A DNA stretch of 64,000 nucleotides. Source: Chitinophagaceae bacterium (GTDB taxonomy: Bacteria > Bacteroidota > Bacteroidia > Chitinophagales > Chitinophagaceae). Shown in pieces: positions 1-9,169 of the stretch. A program made the translations under genes and the position numbers. Within the stretch, counting starts at the first letter, position 1. Every line of letters begins with the position of its first letter. The notes under the pieces were generated by a model. The model saw nothing but the letters and a program-made list of their open reading frames with translations, was not told the DNA's origin and made no database searches. The stretch is taken from positions 310,001 through 374,000 of the forward strand of contig JADJLJ010000002.1 in assembly GCA_016710165.1 (NCBI GenBank), given 5' to 3'.

Positions 1-1308
1 AAGAATGAATCCATGCTGCTGCTGATACAGGTATTGTTGCTGCTGAACTTTATGGCAGGTTTCTTTTTCAACAAGGCAGGCACATTATTCGACGGCATGT
101 ACCAGTCAACAGAAATGATCGTTCTGCAGAAGAATATCCTGAACCTGGGAGTGTATCTCATTTCGTTGTTATTCAGCGGTTGGTTCAAAAGATCGGAACA
201 CATGCCTGAATTCTTCATGCTGATGCTTTCAGCCTTGCTGGGTATGTTCTTTCTCATCTCCAGCGGCAACCTGCTCATGTTCTTTTTGTCGCTTGAACTG
301 GCCACCATACCGGTTGCTGCCATGGCCAACTTTGACCTGGATAAAAAAAGGTCATCCGAAGCAGCGATGAAGATGATCTTAACATCCGCTTTCTCTTCCG
401 GCATTTTATTGTTTGGTATCTCGCTGATCTATGGTGCGACGGGTACCATACGTTTTCCGGAATTGACGCAGTACCTGGACGGAAGTCCGCTTCAGATACT
501 TGCCTTCGTATTTTTATTTGCCGCTTTTGCCTTTAAACTGTCCGTTGTGCCGTTCCATTTATGGACGGCAGATGTTTACGAAGGTTCGCCCATGGCTGCG
601 ACCTCGTTCTTATCGGTCATTTCAAAGGGTGCCGTTGCCTTTATATTCATAGCAACACTGTATAAGGTATTTCAACCCATGAACGGGGTCTGGTATAATA
701 TGGTGATGATACTTTCCATCGCCACCATGATCATTGGCAACCTGTTTGCATTGCGGCAGCAGAACATCAAACGCTTCCTTGCTTTTTCATCGATTGCCCA
801 GGTTGGCTTTATCCTGGTAGGTATCAGCGGTAATTCCAAAGATGGGCTGGCTTCTGTTGTCTATTTTATACTGATATACATTTTCTCCAACCTGGCTGCA
901 TTCGGTGTGGCAGCAGCCATCTCATCACAAACGGATAAGGAGAATATTGATGATTATAAAGGGCTTTACCAAACCAACCCATTCCTGAGCTGGATACTGG
1001 CATTGGCATTATTCTCACTGGCAGGTATCCCGCCAACGGCAGGATTCTTTGGCAAGTTATTTTTGCTAACTGCAGGTGCATCCAACGGCAGTTATTTTTT
1101 CATTACCATTGCGGCGCTGAATATGATCATCTCGTTGTATTATTATCTAAGGGTGGTACGTGCAGTATTCATGGAGAAGAATGAGCAGCCGGTGGAAAAA
1201 ATACAGGTCGGTCTTTCAGCAAAACTCGGGCTGATGATCTGTGCAGCCGGTATTGTGCTGGCTGGTTTACTGAGCTGGATCTATGATTACATTCAATCAT
1301 TAAGTTAG
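1..1308 (+). CDS. nuoN: NADH-quinone oxidoreductase subunit N (5' end cut by window)
   Basis: An antiporter-like proton-channel subunit of the membrane arm of respiratory complex I. The frame is open to the left edge; from the first visible ATG (13) there are 431 residues, shorter than is usual for NuoN, so the N-terminus probably lies outside the window. The protein is almost entirely hydrophobic with roughly a dozen membrane segments. Family blocks visible are LSLELATIPVAAM (near residue 95), VPFHLWTADVYEG (near 180), FLAFSSIAQVGFI (near 255) and LFSLAGIPPTAGFFGK (near 340). It is presumably the last nuo gene of an operon to the left (inference); a small gene follows after 2 bases. Confidence 0.95.
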   Translation, partial: KNESMLLLIQVLLLLNFMAGFFFNKAGTLFDGMYQSTEMIVLQKNILNLGVYLISLLFSGWFKRSEHMPEFFMLMLSALLGMFFLISSGNLLMFFLSLELATIPVAAMANFDLDKKRSSEAAMKMILTSAFSSGILLFGISLIYGATGTIRFPELTQYLDGSPLQILAFVFLFAAFAFKLSVVPFHLWTADVYEGSPMAATSFLSVISKGAVAFIFIATLYKVFQPMNGVWYNMVMILSIATMIIGNLFALRQQNIKRFLAFSSIAQVGFILVGISGNSKDGLASVVYFILIYIFSNLAAFGVAAAISSQTDKENIDDYKGLYQTNPFLSWILALALFSLAGIPPTAGFFGKLFLLTAGASNGSYFFITIAALNMIISLYYYLRVVRAVFMEKNEQPVEKIQVGLSAKLGLMICAAGIVLAGLLSWIYDYIQSLS

Positions 1309-1310
1309 CT

Positions 1311-1724
1311 ATGGCAATAAATAAAAACCACGAATTTGAAGAACTGGATGGCGTTAAATGCGGCATTGCAGAGAAGAATGTTTCCCCGGAAAGGGTGGAG
1401 TTCCTGAAAAAGATCCTGGAGTATAATCACTTCACGGTTGTGGTTGTTCCTTCGCCTCCCCCTAAAGCTGCCCCGGCGCCGGTTGCAAAACCAGCGGAAG
1501 GCGAAGCTGTCCCCCCGCCGGTTACCGAACCCATACCCGAGGCGCCCAAAACATTTACGGTAGGTGTTACAGACTATACTTTCAATACCATCAATGCGAT
1601 CTTTGGAAGACTGCTTAAAACCCCCGATGGACACGTGGTTACACTGGCATACTGGCAACAGCATGAACCCGTGAGCCTGGATGAGATACCCTACTACGAA
1701 GACGTCAATTCCTTTAAAAAATAA
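1311..1724 (+). CDS. Conserved small protein downstream of nuoN, function unknown
   Basis: A 137-residue soluble protein that I cannot assign to a named family. It has an N-terminal block (about residues 1-47, ending in a hydrophobic VVVV strand), a proline/alanine-rich linker (about 48-80) and a C-terminal block (about 81-137) containing TFTVGVTDYTFNTINAIFG. There is no signal peptide or membrane segment. It starts 2 bases after the nuoN stop and ends 11 bases before the esterase ATG, so it is almost certainly co-transcribed with both. A role tied to complex I is only suggested by position. Confidence 0.75.
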   Translation: MAINKNHEFEELDGVKCGIAEKNVSPERVEFLKKILEYNHFTVVVVPSPPPKAAPAPVAKPAEGEAVPPPVTEPIPEAPKTFTVGVTDYTFNTINAIFGRLLKTPDGHVVTLAYWQQHEPVSLDEIPYYEDVNSFKK

Positions 1725-1735
1725 GCTGATTGCTG

Positions 1736-2659
1736 ATGAATCGCTGCCTGGTTATATGGATGATGATTCAGAGCAGTATTGCGGCCATCGCACAAATTCC
1801 CAACGTAAGTTTAGGCAGTATTTGGCATTTTGAGAATTTCCCTTCCAGGTATGTGGCGGCACGCAATGTGGATGTGTGGCTCCCGGATGGATATTCAGCA
1901 ACGAAAAAATATGCCGTGTTATATATGCACGACGGTAAGTCGTTGTTTGATTCATCCATTGTGTGGAATCACCAGGAATGGGGTGTTGATGAAGTGCTGG
2001 GGAAATTAATGGCCGAAAATAAGATAAAAGACTGCATTGTTGTGGGTGCCTGGAACACGGAACTTACCCGGCATAATGAATACCTTCCGCAAAAGCCGTA
2101 TGAATCGTTAAGAAGGGACCAGCAGCAGGTATTGCTCAAGGCCAAACGGGTCGGTGGAAATGATGTATTCAGCGTTGATGAGATCCGGTCGGATGATTAT
2201 TTACGCTTCCTGGTGCAGGAACTGAAACCTTATATCGACAGCGCCTTTTCAACCCTGCCCGATCAACAGCATACATTTATTTCAGGCTCCAGCATGGGCG
2301 GGCTGATCTCCATTTATGCCATCTGTGAATACCCCGGTGTATTTGGAGGGGCAGCCTGTCTTTCCACACACTGGACGGGTATTTTCCGGAAAGAGAATAA
2401 CCCGTTTCCCGGGGCAATGATCAACTATCTTGGAAAAAACCTCCCATCCCCTGAAAACCATAAGATCTATTTTGACCATGGCACTGAAACCATCGACAGT
2501 TTGTACAGGTCCTACCAACTGAGGGTTGACAGAAAAATGAAGAGCAGGGGATTTAATAAGATGAACTGGGTCACGAAAGAATACCCCGGGGCCGATCATT
2601 CCGAAAGATCCTGGAACAAAAGGCTTGAGATCCCCATGAATTTTTTATTGAAGAAATAA
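1736..2659 (+). CDS. Secreted alpha/beta-hydrolase esterase (esterase D/PF00756 type)
   Basis: A 307-residue exported hydrolase of the putative esterase family related to esterase D and siderophore esterases. A signal peptide spans about residues 1-20 (hydrophobic MNRCLVIWMMIQ, cleavage near IAAIAQ). The nucleophile elbow GSSMGG lies near residue 185; the AVLYMHDGKSLFD strand near 60 forms the oxyanion side; GADHSERSW near the C-terminus supplies the likely catalytic histidine. An in-frame TTG lies 6 bases upstream, but the ATG at 1736 gives a proper signal peptide. The substrate is unknown. It is last in the nuoN-proximal run. Confidence 0.85.
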   Translation: MNRCLVIWMMIQSSIAAIAQIPNVSLGSIWHFENFPSRYVAARNVDVWLPDGYSATKKYAVLYMHDGKSLFDSSIVWNHQEWGVDEVLGKLMAENKIKDCIVVGAWNTELTRHNEYLPQKPYESLRRDQQQVLLKAKRVGGNDVFSVDEIRSDDYLRFLVQELKPYIDSAFSTLPDQQHTFISGSSMGGLISIYAICEYPGVFGGAACLSTHWTGIFRKENNPFPGAMINYLGKNLPSPENHKIYFDHGTETIDSLYRSYQLRVDRKMKSRGFNKMNWVTKEYPGADHSERSWNKRLEIPMNFLLKK

Positions 2660-2685
2660 TTCCGGAACCCGTTTTTAAAGAACAA

Positions 2686-3675
2686 CTATTTCCTGCCTTC
2701 CAGTATTTTAATATAGTTCCCTCTTTCATAGGCTGTGGGGTCTGAAATGTTCTGCTGGCTCATGATCCCGCGGAAGGCATCCACGCTGTCAAAGCCCATC
2801 ATATACATCCAGTCATTCAGTTCCTTGTTCATGGTTTTAAGATACGGAATGCCATTCTTGTAAAGCGAAGAAGCCGTCATCACCACATCTGCACCGGCCA
2901 GCAGGTATTTTATCACTTCCACTGCGCTTTGCACACCCGTGGTGGCAGCCAGGGACAATTTCACCTTACCATATAAAAGGGCGATCCATAATAACGGTAA
3001 CCGGATCTCGTTGGATTCGCTGTAATGCAGGTCGGTCTTTATCACCAGTTCATTGATGTCAAAATCCGGCTGGTAAAAGCGGTTGAACAGGACCAGCGCA
3101 TCTGCCCCGGCATTTTTCATGCGCATGGCCATATTTCCTGTGGCACTGAAATACGGGTTCAGTTTTACCGCTACCGGTATCTGCACCGTCTGTTTTATTG
3201 TTTCAATGATGTTGAGGTAACGATGTTCCACTTCGGATGAAGACATGGAAATATCTCCCGGAATGAAAAAGATATTTATTTCGATGCCATCTGCACCAGC
3301 CTGCTGCATCTGTTTGGAATAATCGATCCATCCTTCATTGGTAATGCCATTGAGACTGGCAATGACCGGCATTTTCACCCTTTCTTTGGCTTTGCGGATA
3401 TTCTCCAGGTATTCATTGATGCCTACTTTATAATCATCCAGTCCCGGAAAATAATCCATCGCCTCCGCAAAGGCATACGATGTTCCGGACAGAACACTAT
3501 TGAACAACGCCTCTTCTTTCCGTATCTGTTCTTCGAACAGGGAGAAAAGCACCACAGCGCCGGCGCCATTATCTTCCATCTTAACGATATTATCGGTCTG
3601 CTCACTTAATGTGCAGGCAGAAACAACAAGGGGGGAGTTCAGGTCCAGGCCCATGTAGGTGGTTTGCATTTTCAT
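2686..3675 (-). CDS. Dihydroorotate dehydrogenase-like flavoprotein
   Basis: A 329-residue TIM-barrel flavoprotein resembling class 1 dihydroorotate dehydrogenases and PreA-type subunits: ASLNGITNEGW (near 110), DGIEINIF (near 135) and the C-terminal phosphate-binding stretch LAATTGVQSAVEVIKYLLAGADVV in two parts (near 240-265). The canonical NxSCPN-type segment that carries the catalytic cysteine of class 1 enzymes is replaced by EINIFFIPGD, so true dihydroorotate oxidation is doubtful. It lies directly downstream of nifJ on the same strand, which suggests a ferredoxin-linked redox role (inference). ATGs at 3675 and 3669 are both possible starts. Confidence 0.85.
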   Translation of the reverse strand: MKMQTTYMGLDLNSPLVVSACTLSEQTDNIVKMEDNGAGAVVLFSLFEEQIRKEEALFNSVLSGTSYAFAEAMDYFPGLDDYKVGINEYLENIRKAKERVKMPVIASLNGITNEGWIDYSKQMQQAGADGIEINIFFIPGDISMSSSEVEHRYLNIIETIKQTVQIPVAVKLNPYFSATGNMAMRMKNAGADALVLFNRFYQPDFDINELVIKTDLHYSESNEIRLPLLWIALLYGKVKLSLAATTGVQSAVEVIKYLLAGADVVMTASSLYKNGIPYLKTMNKELNDWMYMMGFDSVDAFRGIMSQQNISDPTAYERGNYIKILEGRK

Positions 3676-3694
3676 AACATTGTTTTGAGTTCAC

Positions 3695-3749
3695 GGTTCA
3701 TAGTTCATAGATCATGGTAAGGTTCTATGAACCATTAACTATGAACTAT
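3695..3749. repeat. Nested inverted repeat between nifJ and the DHOD-like gene
   Basis: GGTTCATAG at 3695-3703 is the exact inverse of CTATGAACC at 3725-3733, and ATAGTTCATAG at 3700-3710 is the exact inverse of CTATGAACTAT at 3739-3749. Together they could fold as alternative hairpins just after the nifJ stop. There is no T-tract on the minus strand, so this looks more like a short intergenic repeat than a terminator. Confidence 0.6.
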
Positions 3750-6700
3750 TTATGCTACCGGAACAAAATCACTTGCTTTTTTGGTAGCCAGTTCTTCGTA
3801 TGTTTTCCATTTCAGGTTCACCTGTTCCTGAGCATGTCTCATCAACTCTTCTGCCGCTTCAGGATTTGTCATGGTAAGTACTTTATACCTAAGCTCATTG
3901 TAGGCATAATCTTTTAATGCCATGTTCGGCCTGGGTGAATCCAGTACAAAGGGATTTTGGTTCTTCTTACGCAAGACCGGGTTGTAACGCAGCAAGGGCC
4001 AGTGACCGCTGGCAACGGCTTTGTGCTGCTGGTCCAGTCCATTCTTCAGGTCATATCCATGTGCAATGCAATGGCTGTATGCCAGGATGATGGAAGGGCC
4101 ATCATAGGCTTCGGCTTCCCGCATGGCCAATAATGCCTGCTGCGGGTTGGCGCCAAAGGCAACCCTTGCCACATACACATTGCCATAGGAGATGGCCTGC
4201 ATGGCCAGGTCTTTTTTACCACCTGCTTTACCGCCTGCCGCAAATTTTGCCGTTGCAGCAGTTGGGGTTGACTTAGACGATTGCCCACCGGTATTGGAAT
4301 ACACTTCTGTATCCAATACCAGTATGTTGATATTCCTTCCGCTTGCCAGTACATGATCCAGGCCACCATAGCCAATATCATATGCCCATCCATCACCACC
4401 CACTAACCAAACGCTTCGCCGAACGAGTTGATCAGCCATTGATAATAAATGAGCGGCTTTGGATGATTTGATCTCTTTCAGTTTTACTTTCAGTCCGTCC
4501 ACCCGCTGGTGCTGCATCACCAGTTCGGATTCCAGTGTTTGCGGCGCATCCAGTATTTCTTTTACATAGGCTTCACCAAACTCATCTTTCATCTCCAGCA
4601 ATAATTGCCTTGCAACAGCGAGTTGTTTATCGGCGGTGATGCGCATGCCCAGGCCAAACTCTGCATTGTCTTCAAACAGGGAGTTGCTCCATGCCGGCCC
4701 ACGGCCATCTTTATTTTTTGCCCATGGGGTGGTAGGCAGGTTACCGCCATAGATGGAGGAGCAACCTGTTGCATTGGCTACCAACAGCCTGTCGCCAAAT
4801 AATTGTGATAATAGTTTTAAATAGGGTGTTTCACCACAACCGGCACATGCACCAGAGAATTCAAACAGGGGTTCCAGGAACTGTGCACCATGAACGGTAG
4901 AGAAATCGATCTTTGACCGGTCATTCCATGGAATGTTCTCAAAGAAGCCGATATTTTTTTGCTCCTGTTGAAGGATCGGTTCTTTTTCATCCATATTGAT
5001 CGCCTTGCGGCTGCGGTTGGCCGGGTCGGTAGCGGGGCAGACCTCCACGCATAAATTACAACCGGTGCAATCTTCCACATAGACCTGTAAGGAATATTTT
5101 GTTTCCGGGAAACCCCTTGCATTGATAGGGGCTGATTTAAAACCTTCCGGCGCTTTCCCCAGGAATTTTTCATTATAGAATTTGGCCCGTATCACACTGT
5201 GCGGGCACACGTACGCACAATTGCCGCACTGGATACATACATCCGGTTCCCACACGGGCACCAGGTCTGAGATATTTCTTTTCTCCCATTGGGTGGTGCC
5301 GCTCGGATACGTTCCATCCACCGTCATTTTACTTACAGGAATATCATCCCCATGTCCAGACATCATCATGGAGGTAACTTCTTTCACAAAAGCAGGCGCT
5401 TTATCTGAAACGGTGAGCCGGTCCACAGAAGCAGCGGAGGATTTTTTCGGATAACTCACTTCATACAGGTGCGCCAGTGTTGCATCCACGGCTACAAAGT
5501 TCTGCTCAATTACTTTCGGGCCTTTTTTGAAATAGGTCTTTTCAATGGCCTTTTTGATTTGTTTGATGGCATCGTCTTTCGGTAACACACCGGATAATGC
5601 AAAATAGCAGGTCTGCATGATGGTGTTGATACGCCCGCTCATACCGGTTTCCCTGGCAACGGTGGTTGCATCGATCACATACAGTTTTATTTTCTTGCCG
5701 ATGATCTGTTTCTGTACCTGCCCGGATAATTTATCCCATACTTCTTCCTTGCTGTACGGGCTGTTCAATAAGAAGGTGGCGCCTTCGCTGGCGAATTCCA
5801 GCATCTCCACTTTTTCTGTAAAGTTGAACTGGTGGCAGGCTATGAAGTCGGCTTTTGAGATCAGGTAAGGAGCCCTGATAGGGTTAGGTCCAAAGCGCAA
5901 ATGTGAAACGGTCCGGGCGCCGGATTTTTTTGAATCGTATACAAAATAACCCTGGGCATACAGGTCCGTATTCTCCCCGATGATCTTAATGGTGTTTTTG
6001 TTAGCACCTACGGTTCCATCGGCACCAAGGCCAAAGAACAGGCCCTGCCTCCATTCGCTTTCGTCTAATTTGAATTCAGGATCATATTCCAGACTGGTGA
6101 AAGTGATATCATCATTGATGCCGACCGTAAATCCATTTTTAGGTTGTTTCTTTTTCAGTTCATCATATACGGCTTTTACCATCGCCGGTGTAAATTCCTT
6201 TGAGGACAGGCCGTAACGGCCGCCTACGATATTGGGTAATTTTTTCAGTTTGCCTTGTTGCAATGCTTCTACCAGGGTAGACAGCACATCCTGGTACATC
6301 GGTTCACCTGCTGCGCCGGATTCTTTGGTACGGTCGAGTACGGCGATGGACCTGGCTGTGGCAGGCAATGCTTTTATAAAATGCGATAAGGAGAAAGGCC
6401 TGTACAAGCGAACAGCTATTACACCTGTCTTTCTTCCTTCTTTATTCAGGGCATTTACTGTTTCTTCCACCGTTTCAGCACCGGAGCCCATGATGATGAT
6501 CACTTCTTCTGCATCTGCTGCGCCGGTATATTCGAACAGTTCATATTTTCTCCCGGTGAGCTTTGCAAATTCATGCATCACTTCTTCCACAATTCCGGAA
6601 GTATTGTTGTAAAATGTATTTACGGTTTCTCTTCCCTGGAAATATACATCCGGGTTCTGGGCCGTACCACGGATGAAGGGATTATCCGGATTCAGGCCTC

Positions 6701-7325
6701 TTTTACGGTGTGCGATCACCAGTTCATCCGGCATCATGGCCTTTATCTGTTCATCACTTAATAATTCAAGTTTATTTACTTCGTGTGAGGTACGGAAGCC
6801 GTCGAAGAAATGAACAAACGGGATCCTTGATCTCAGGGAAGCTACCTGTGCGATCAATGCAAAGTCATGTGCTTCCTGTACGCTGGCAGATCCCAGCATG
6901 GCAAAGCCGGTTGTTCTTGCTGCCATCACATCCTGGTGGTCGCCAAAAATGGAAAGGCCCTGAGCGGCCAATGAACGTGCCGCCACGTGAAATACGGCAG
7001 GGGTTAATTCGCCGGCGATCTTATACATATTGGGCAGCATCAGCATTAAACCCTGCGATGCGGTAAAGGTAGTAGTAAGTGAACCTGTCTGTAAAGCGCC
7101 ATGCACGGTTCCGGCGGCACCGCCTTCACTCTGCATTTCAATTACGTCGGGTATATTGCCCCAGATGTTCTTTATTCCTTTGGAGGCCCACTCATCGGCC
7201 AGTTCGGCCATGGTGGAGGAAGGAGTGATGGGGTAAATGGCACACACTTCATTGATGCGGTACGCCACATACGCAGCGGCTTCGTTTCCATCGATGGTTG
7301 CAACGGGTTTATTTTTATTTGACAT
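3750..7325 (-). CDS. nifJ: Pyruvate:ferredoxin (flavodoxin) oxidoreductase
   Basis: A single-chain PFOR of 1191 residues that oxidises pyruvate and CoA to acetyl-CoA and CO2, passing electrons to ferredoxin or flavodoxin. The N-terminal pyruvate-binding domain has IYPITPSSTMAELADEW. Two 4Fe-4S sites, CIQCGNCAYVCP (near 700) and CTGCNLCVEVCP (near 755), are followed by a proximal-cluster motif CAGCGETPY and a TPP motif GDGWAYDIG (near 977) with SNTGGQSSKSTPTAA. The ATG at 7325 (MSNKN) fits the family best; an ATG at 7337 is also in frame. The start overlaps the true end of the upstream GltD-like gene, suggesting translational coupling. Confidence 0.97.
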   Translation of the reverse strand: MSNKNKPVATIDGNEAAAYVAYRINEVCAIYPITPSSTMAELADEWASKGIKNIWGNIPDVIEMQSEGGAAGTVHGALQTGSLTTTFTASQGLMLMLPNMYKIAGELTPAVFHVAARSLAAQGLSIFGDHQDVMAARTTGFAMLGSASVQEAHDFALIAQVASLRSRIPFVHFFDGFRTSHEVNKLELLSDEQIKAMMPDELVIAHRKRGLNPDNPFIRGTAQNPDVYFQGRETVNTFYNNTSGIVEEVMHEFAKLTGRKYELFEYTGAADAEEVIIIMGSGAETVEETVNALNKEGRKTGVIAVRLYRPFSLSHFIKALPATARSIAVLDRTKESGAAGEPMYQDVLSTLVEALQQGKLKKLPNIVGGRYGLSSKEFTPAMVKAVYDELKKKQPKNGFTVGINDDITFTSLEYDPEFKLDESEWRQGLFFGLGADGTVGANKNTIKIIGENTDLYAQGYFVYDSKKSGARTVSHLRFGPNPIRAPYLISKADFIACHQFNFTEKVEMLEFASEGATFLLNSPYSKEEVWDKLSGQVQKQIIGKKIKLYVIDATTVARETGMSGRINTIMQTCYFALSGVLPKDDAIKQIKKAIEKTYFKKGPKVIEQNFVAVDATLAHLYEVSYPKKSSAASVDRLTVSDKAPAFVKEVTSMMMSGHGDDIPVSKMTVDGTYPSGTTQWEKRNISDLVPVWEPDVCIQCGNCAYVCPHSVIRAKFYNEKFLGKAPEGFKSAPINARGFPETKYSLQVYVEDCTGCNLCVEVCPATDPANRSRKAINMDEKEPILQQEQKNIGFFENIPWNDRSKIDFSTVHGAQFLEPLFEFSGACAGCGETPYLKLLSQLFGDRLLVANATGCSSIYGGNLPTTPWAKNKDGRGPAWSNSLFEDNAEFGLGMRITADKQLAVARQLLLEMKDEFGEAYVKEILDAPQTLESELVMQHQRVDGLKVKLKEIKSSKAAHLLSMADQLVRRSVWLVGGDGWAYDIGYGGLDHVLASGRNINILVLDTEVYSNTGGQSSKSTPTAATAKFAAGGKAGGKKDLAMQAISYGNVYVARVAFGANPQQALLAMREAEAYDGPSIILAYSHCIAHGYDLKNGLDQQHKAVASGHWPLLRYNPVLRKKNQNPFVLDSPRPNMALKDYAYNELRYKVLTMTNPEAAEELMRHAQEQVNLKWKTYEELATKKASDFVPVA

Positions 7326-8959
7326 TGTTGACAGCATTAACAGGTTCAGGAATCATTTCTATGGCGTGGCAGGGGCATTGCTCGTAACATACTGCACAGC
7401 CGGTGCAGGCATCGTAATTGAATTTGTAACGATTGCCCTTGCCTAATCTAATGATCGCATCTTCGGGGCAGGCGCCAAAGCAACCATCGCATTCAAAACA
7501 ATTGCCGCAACTTAAGCAGCGCTGTGCTTCAAACCGGGCTTCTTTTCAGATAAGCCATGGATCACTTCATTAAAGCTTTTACGGCTACTGCCGGTGCCAG
7601 TTTATCCTGCTCTTTTTGCGGCGCATCGGTCTTGTACCACATGTGCAGTTTTTTATAACTGGCGGTCTGGTGTTTATCGGGTTTCTGATAGGGCTTCAGC
7701 ATCAAATAGCCATTGATATACCTGGCCGCTTTTTTACCATGGCCAATGGCGATCGTTGCACTCCGGTTTTCCCCGGGCAGCATATCGCCGCCGGCAAAGA
7801 TCCCTTCACTGCCGGTCATGCGCTGTGCATCTATTACCACGGTGCCATCATCATTGATCTTAATGTTGGAAACGGAACGGAGAAAACCGGAATCGGTTTC
7901 CTGTTTGCTGGCGTTGATCAGCACGTCGGCTTCCACGATCTCAAATTCACCGGTGCCGACAGCTTTGCCTTTCTCCACTTTCATTATTTCGAGGATGACC
8001 TTTTTGTTCTCTACCCGGCTGATACTGCGGAGGAGTTTTACCTCCACGCCTTCAGCCAATGCATCTTCGGTCTCATAGTCGTAGGCAGGCATCATTTTTT
8101 GATCGCCGTAGAAATAAACGGATGCCTCCGAGTCAAAGCGTTTTACCATTCTTGAAATATACAGGGCCAGTTTACCGCCCCCGTAAACAACTACTTTCTT
8201 TTTTGTGTAAGGAGAAGCATCTGTTTTGGACCGTTGGAAGAAAGAAAATGCGTCGGTGATATGCACGGAGTTATCGTACTGAAATTCTTCCTGGTGGATG
8301 AGTTGTGCACCAACGGAAACATATACCGCATCAAAATGACCGGCTTGTTTTTCGGCCAGTACGTCCTGTACCTTATGGTTAAGCTTTATGGTTATTTCCA
8401 GTTTTTTGATGCGTTCGATCTCGGCATCCAGGATGTCTTTTGGCAGGCGGTAATCCGGAACACCGGTTCTTAACAAGCCTCCTGCTTCGCTGCCAGCCTC
8501 ATAGACCTCTACCGTATGACCCATCCGGGCAAGATGATAAGCCGCTGAAAGTCCGGATGGCCCGGCGCCGATCACCAGCACCCGTTTGTGGGTTGTGTAA
8601 GCCACGAATTGTATGGGCCAGTTTTGTTTGATGGCTTCATCGCCGATGAATCTTTCCACCGCATGGATGTTGATGGTGGTATCAATATGGTTCCGGTTGC
8701 AGCCTGTTTCACAGGGTTTTACACAGACCCGGCCCATGATGGCCGGGAAGGGGTTGTCTTCCAGGATGGTCTGGAAGGCTTCAAAATAATTACCGGCCTG
8801 TGCATAAGCCAGCCATCCCTGGATGTTCTCTCCCGCCGGGCAGGCGCTGTTACAGGGGGGCATAAAATCCATGTAGACCGGGCGCCGGGTCCGCAGGTGT
8901 CCGGTACCTTCTGCATGCGTGAGCAGGTCAACGGGTTTGGTGATGTCATTTGAAGCCAT
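7315..8959 (-). CDS. GltD/DsrL-like NAD(P)-dependent flavoprotein with C-terminal ferredoxin domain, broken by two frameshifts
   Basis: An FAD-dependent oxidoreductase of the glutamate-synthase-small-subunit type. Residues 1-465 are in one frame: an N-terminal Fe-S region with CNSACPAGENI and CVKPCETGC, the FAD motif VIGAGPSGLSAAYHLA (near 130), a second Rossmann motif VYGGGKLALY and a closing FAGGDMLPG block. The frame then stops at 7562, but the sequence continues with a 4Fe-4S domain (CLSCGNCFECDGCFGACP, then CTGCAVCYEQCP) ending at 7315. Adding one T near 7572-7574 and one G near 7542 restores a single protein of about 548 residues. It probably shuttles electrons between NAD(P)H and the ferredoxin used by the PFOR encoded next. 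The partner annotation is inferred from gene order. Confidence 0.88.
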
Positions 8960-9169
8960 GATACTGATTTTTAAATTGGAAAATGAACAGGCTTACTAAG
9001 GCCTGCTCAGTTCCGGAAAAATAGAATCAATACCGAAAAGAGGGGGTGACGTAATTCAAGTGAACAAATGATTCTTATCAGTTGGGCGGATGAGGGAATA
9101 GCAGGCGGTATGGGTAAAATGAACGACCCGCCGCTGAAAGCGGGGGGCCGATAACTAGAATGGGGTCAT

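Noticed and set aside
7562..8959. A complete 465-residue GltD-like protein ending at 7562
   Set aside because: The ferredoxin domain downstream on the same strand and the known domain layout of the family show that this stop is caused by a frameshift.
9128..9150. Terminator of glyS (CCGCT-GAA-AGCGG hairpin)
   Set aside because: The stem is only five pairs with a bulge beyond it and no T-tract follows on the minus strand; the evidence is too weak to call.
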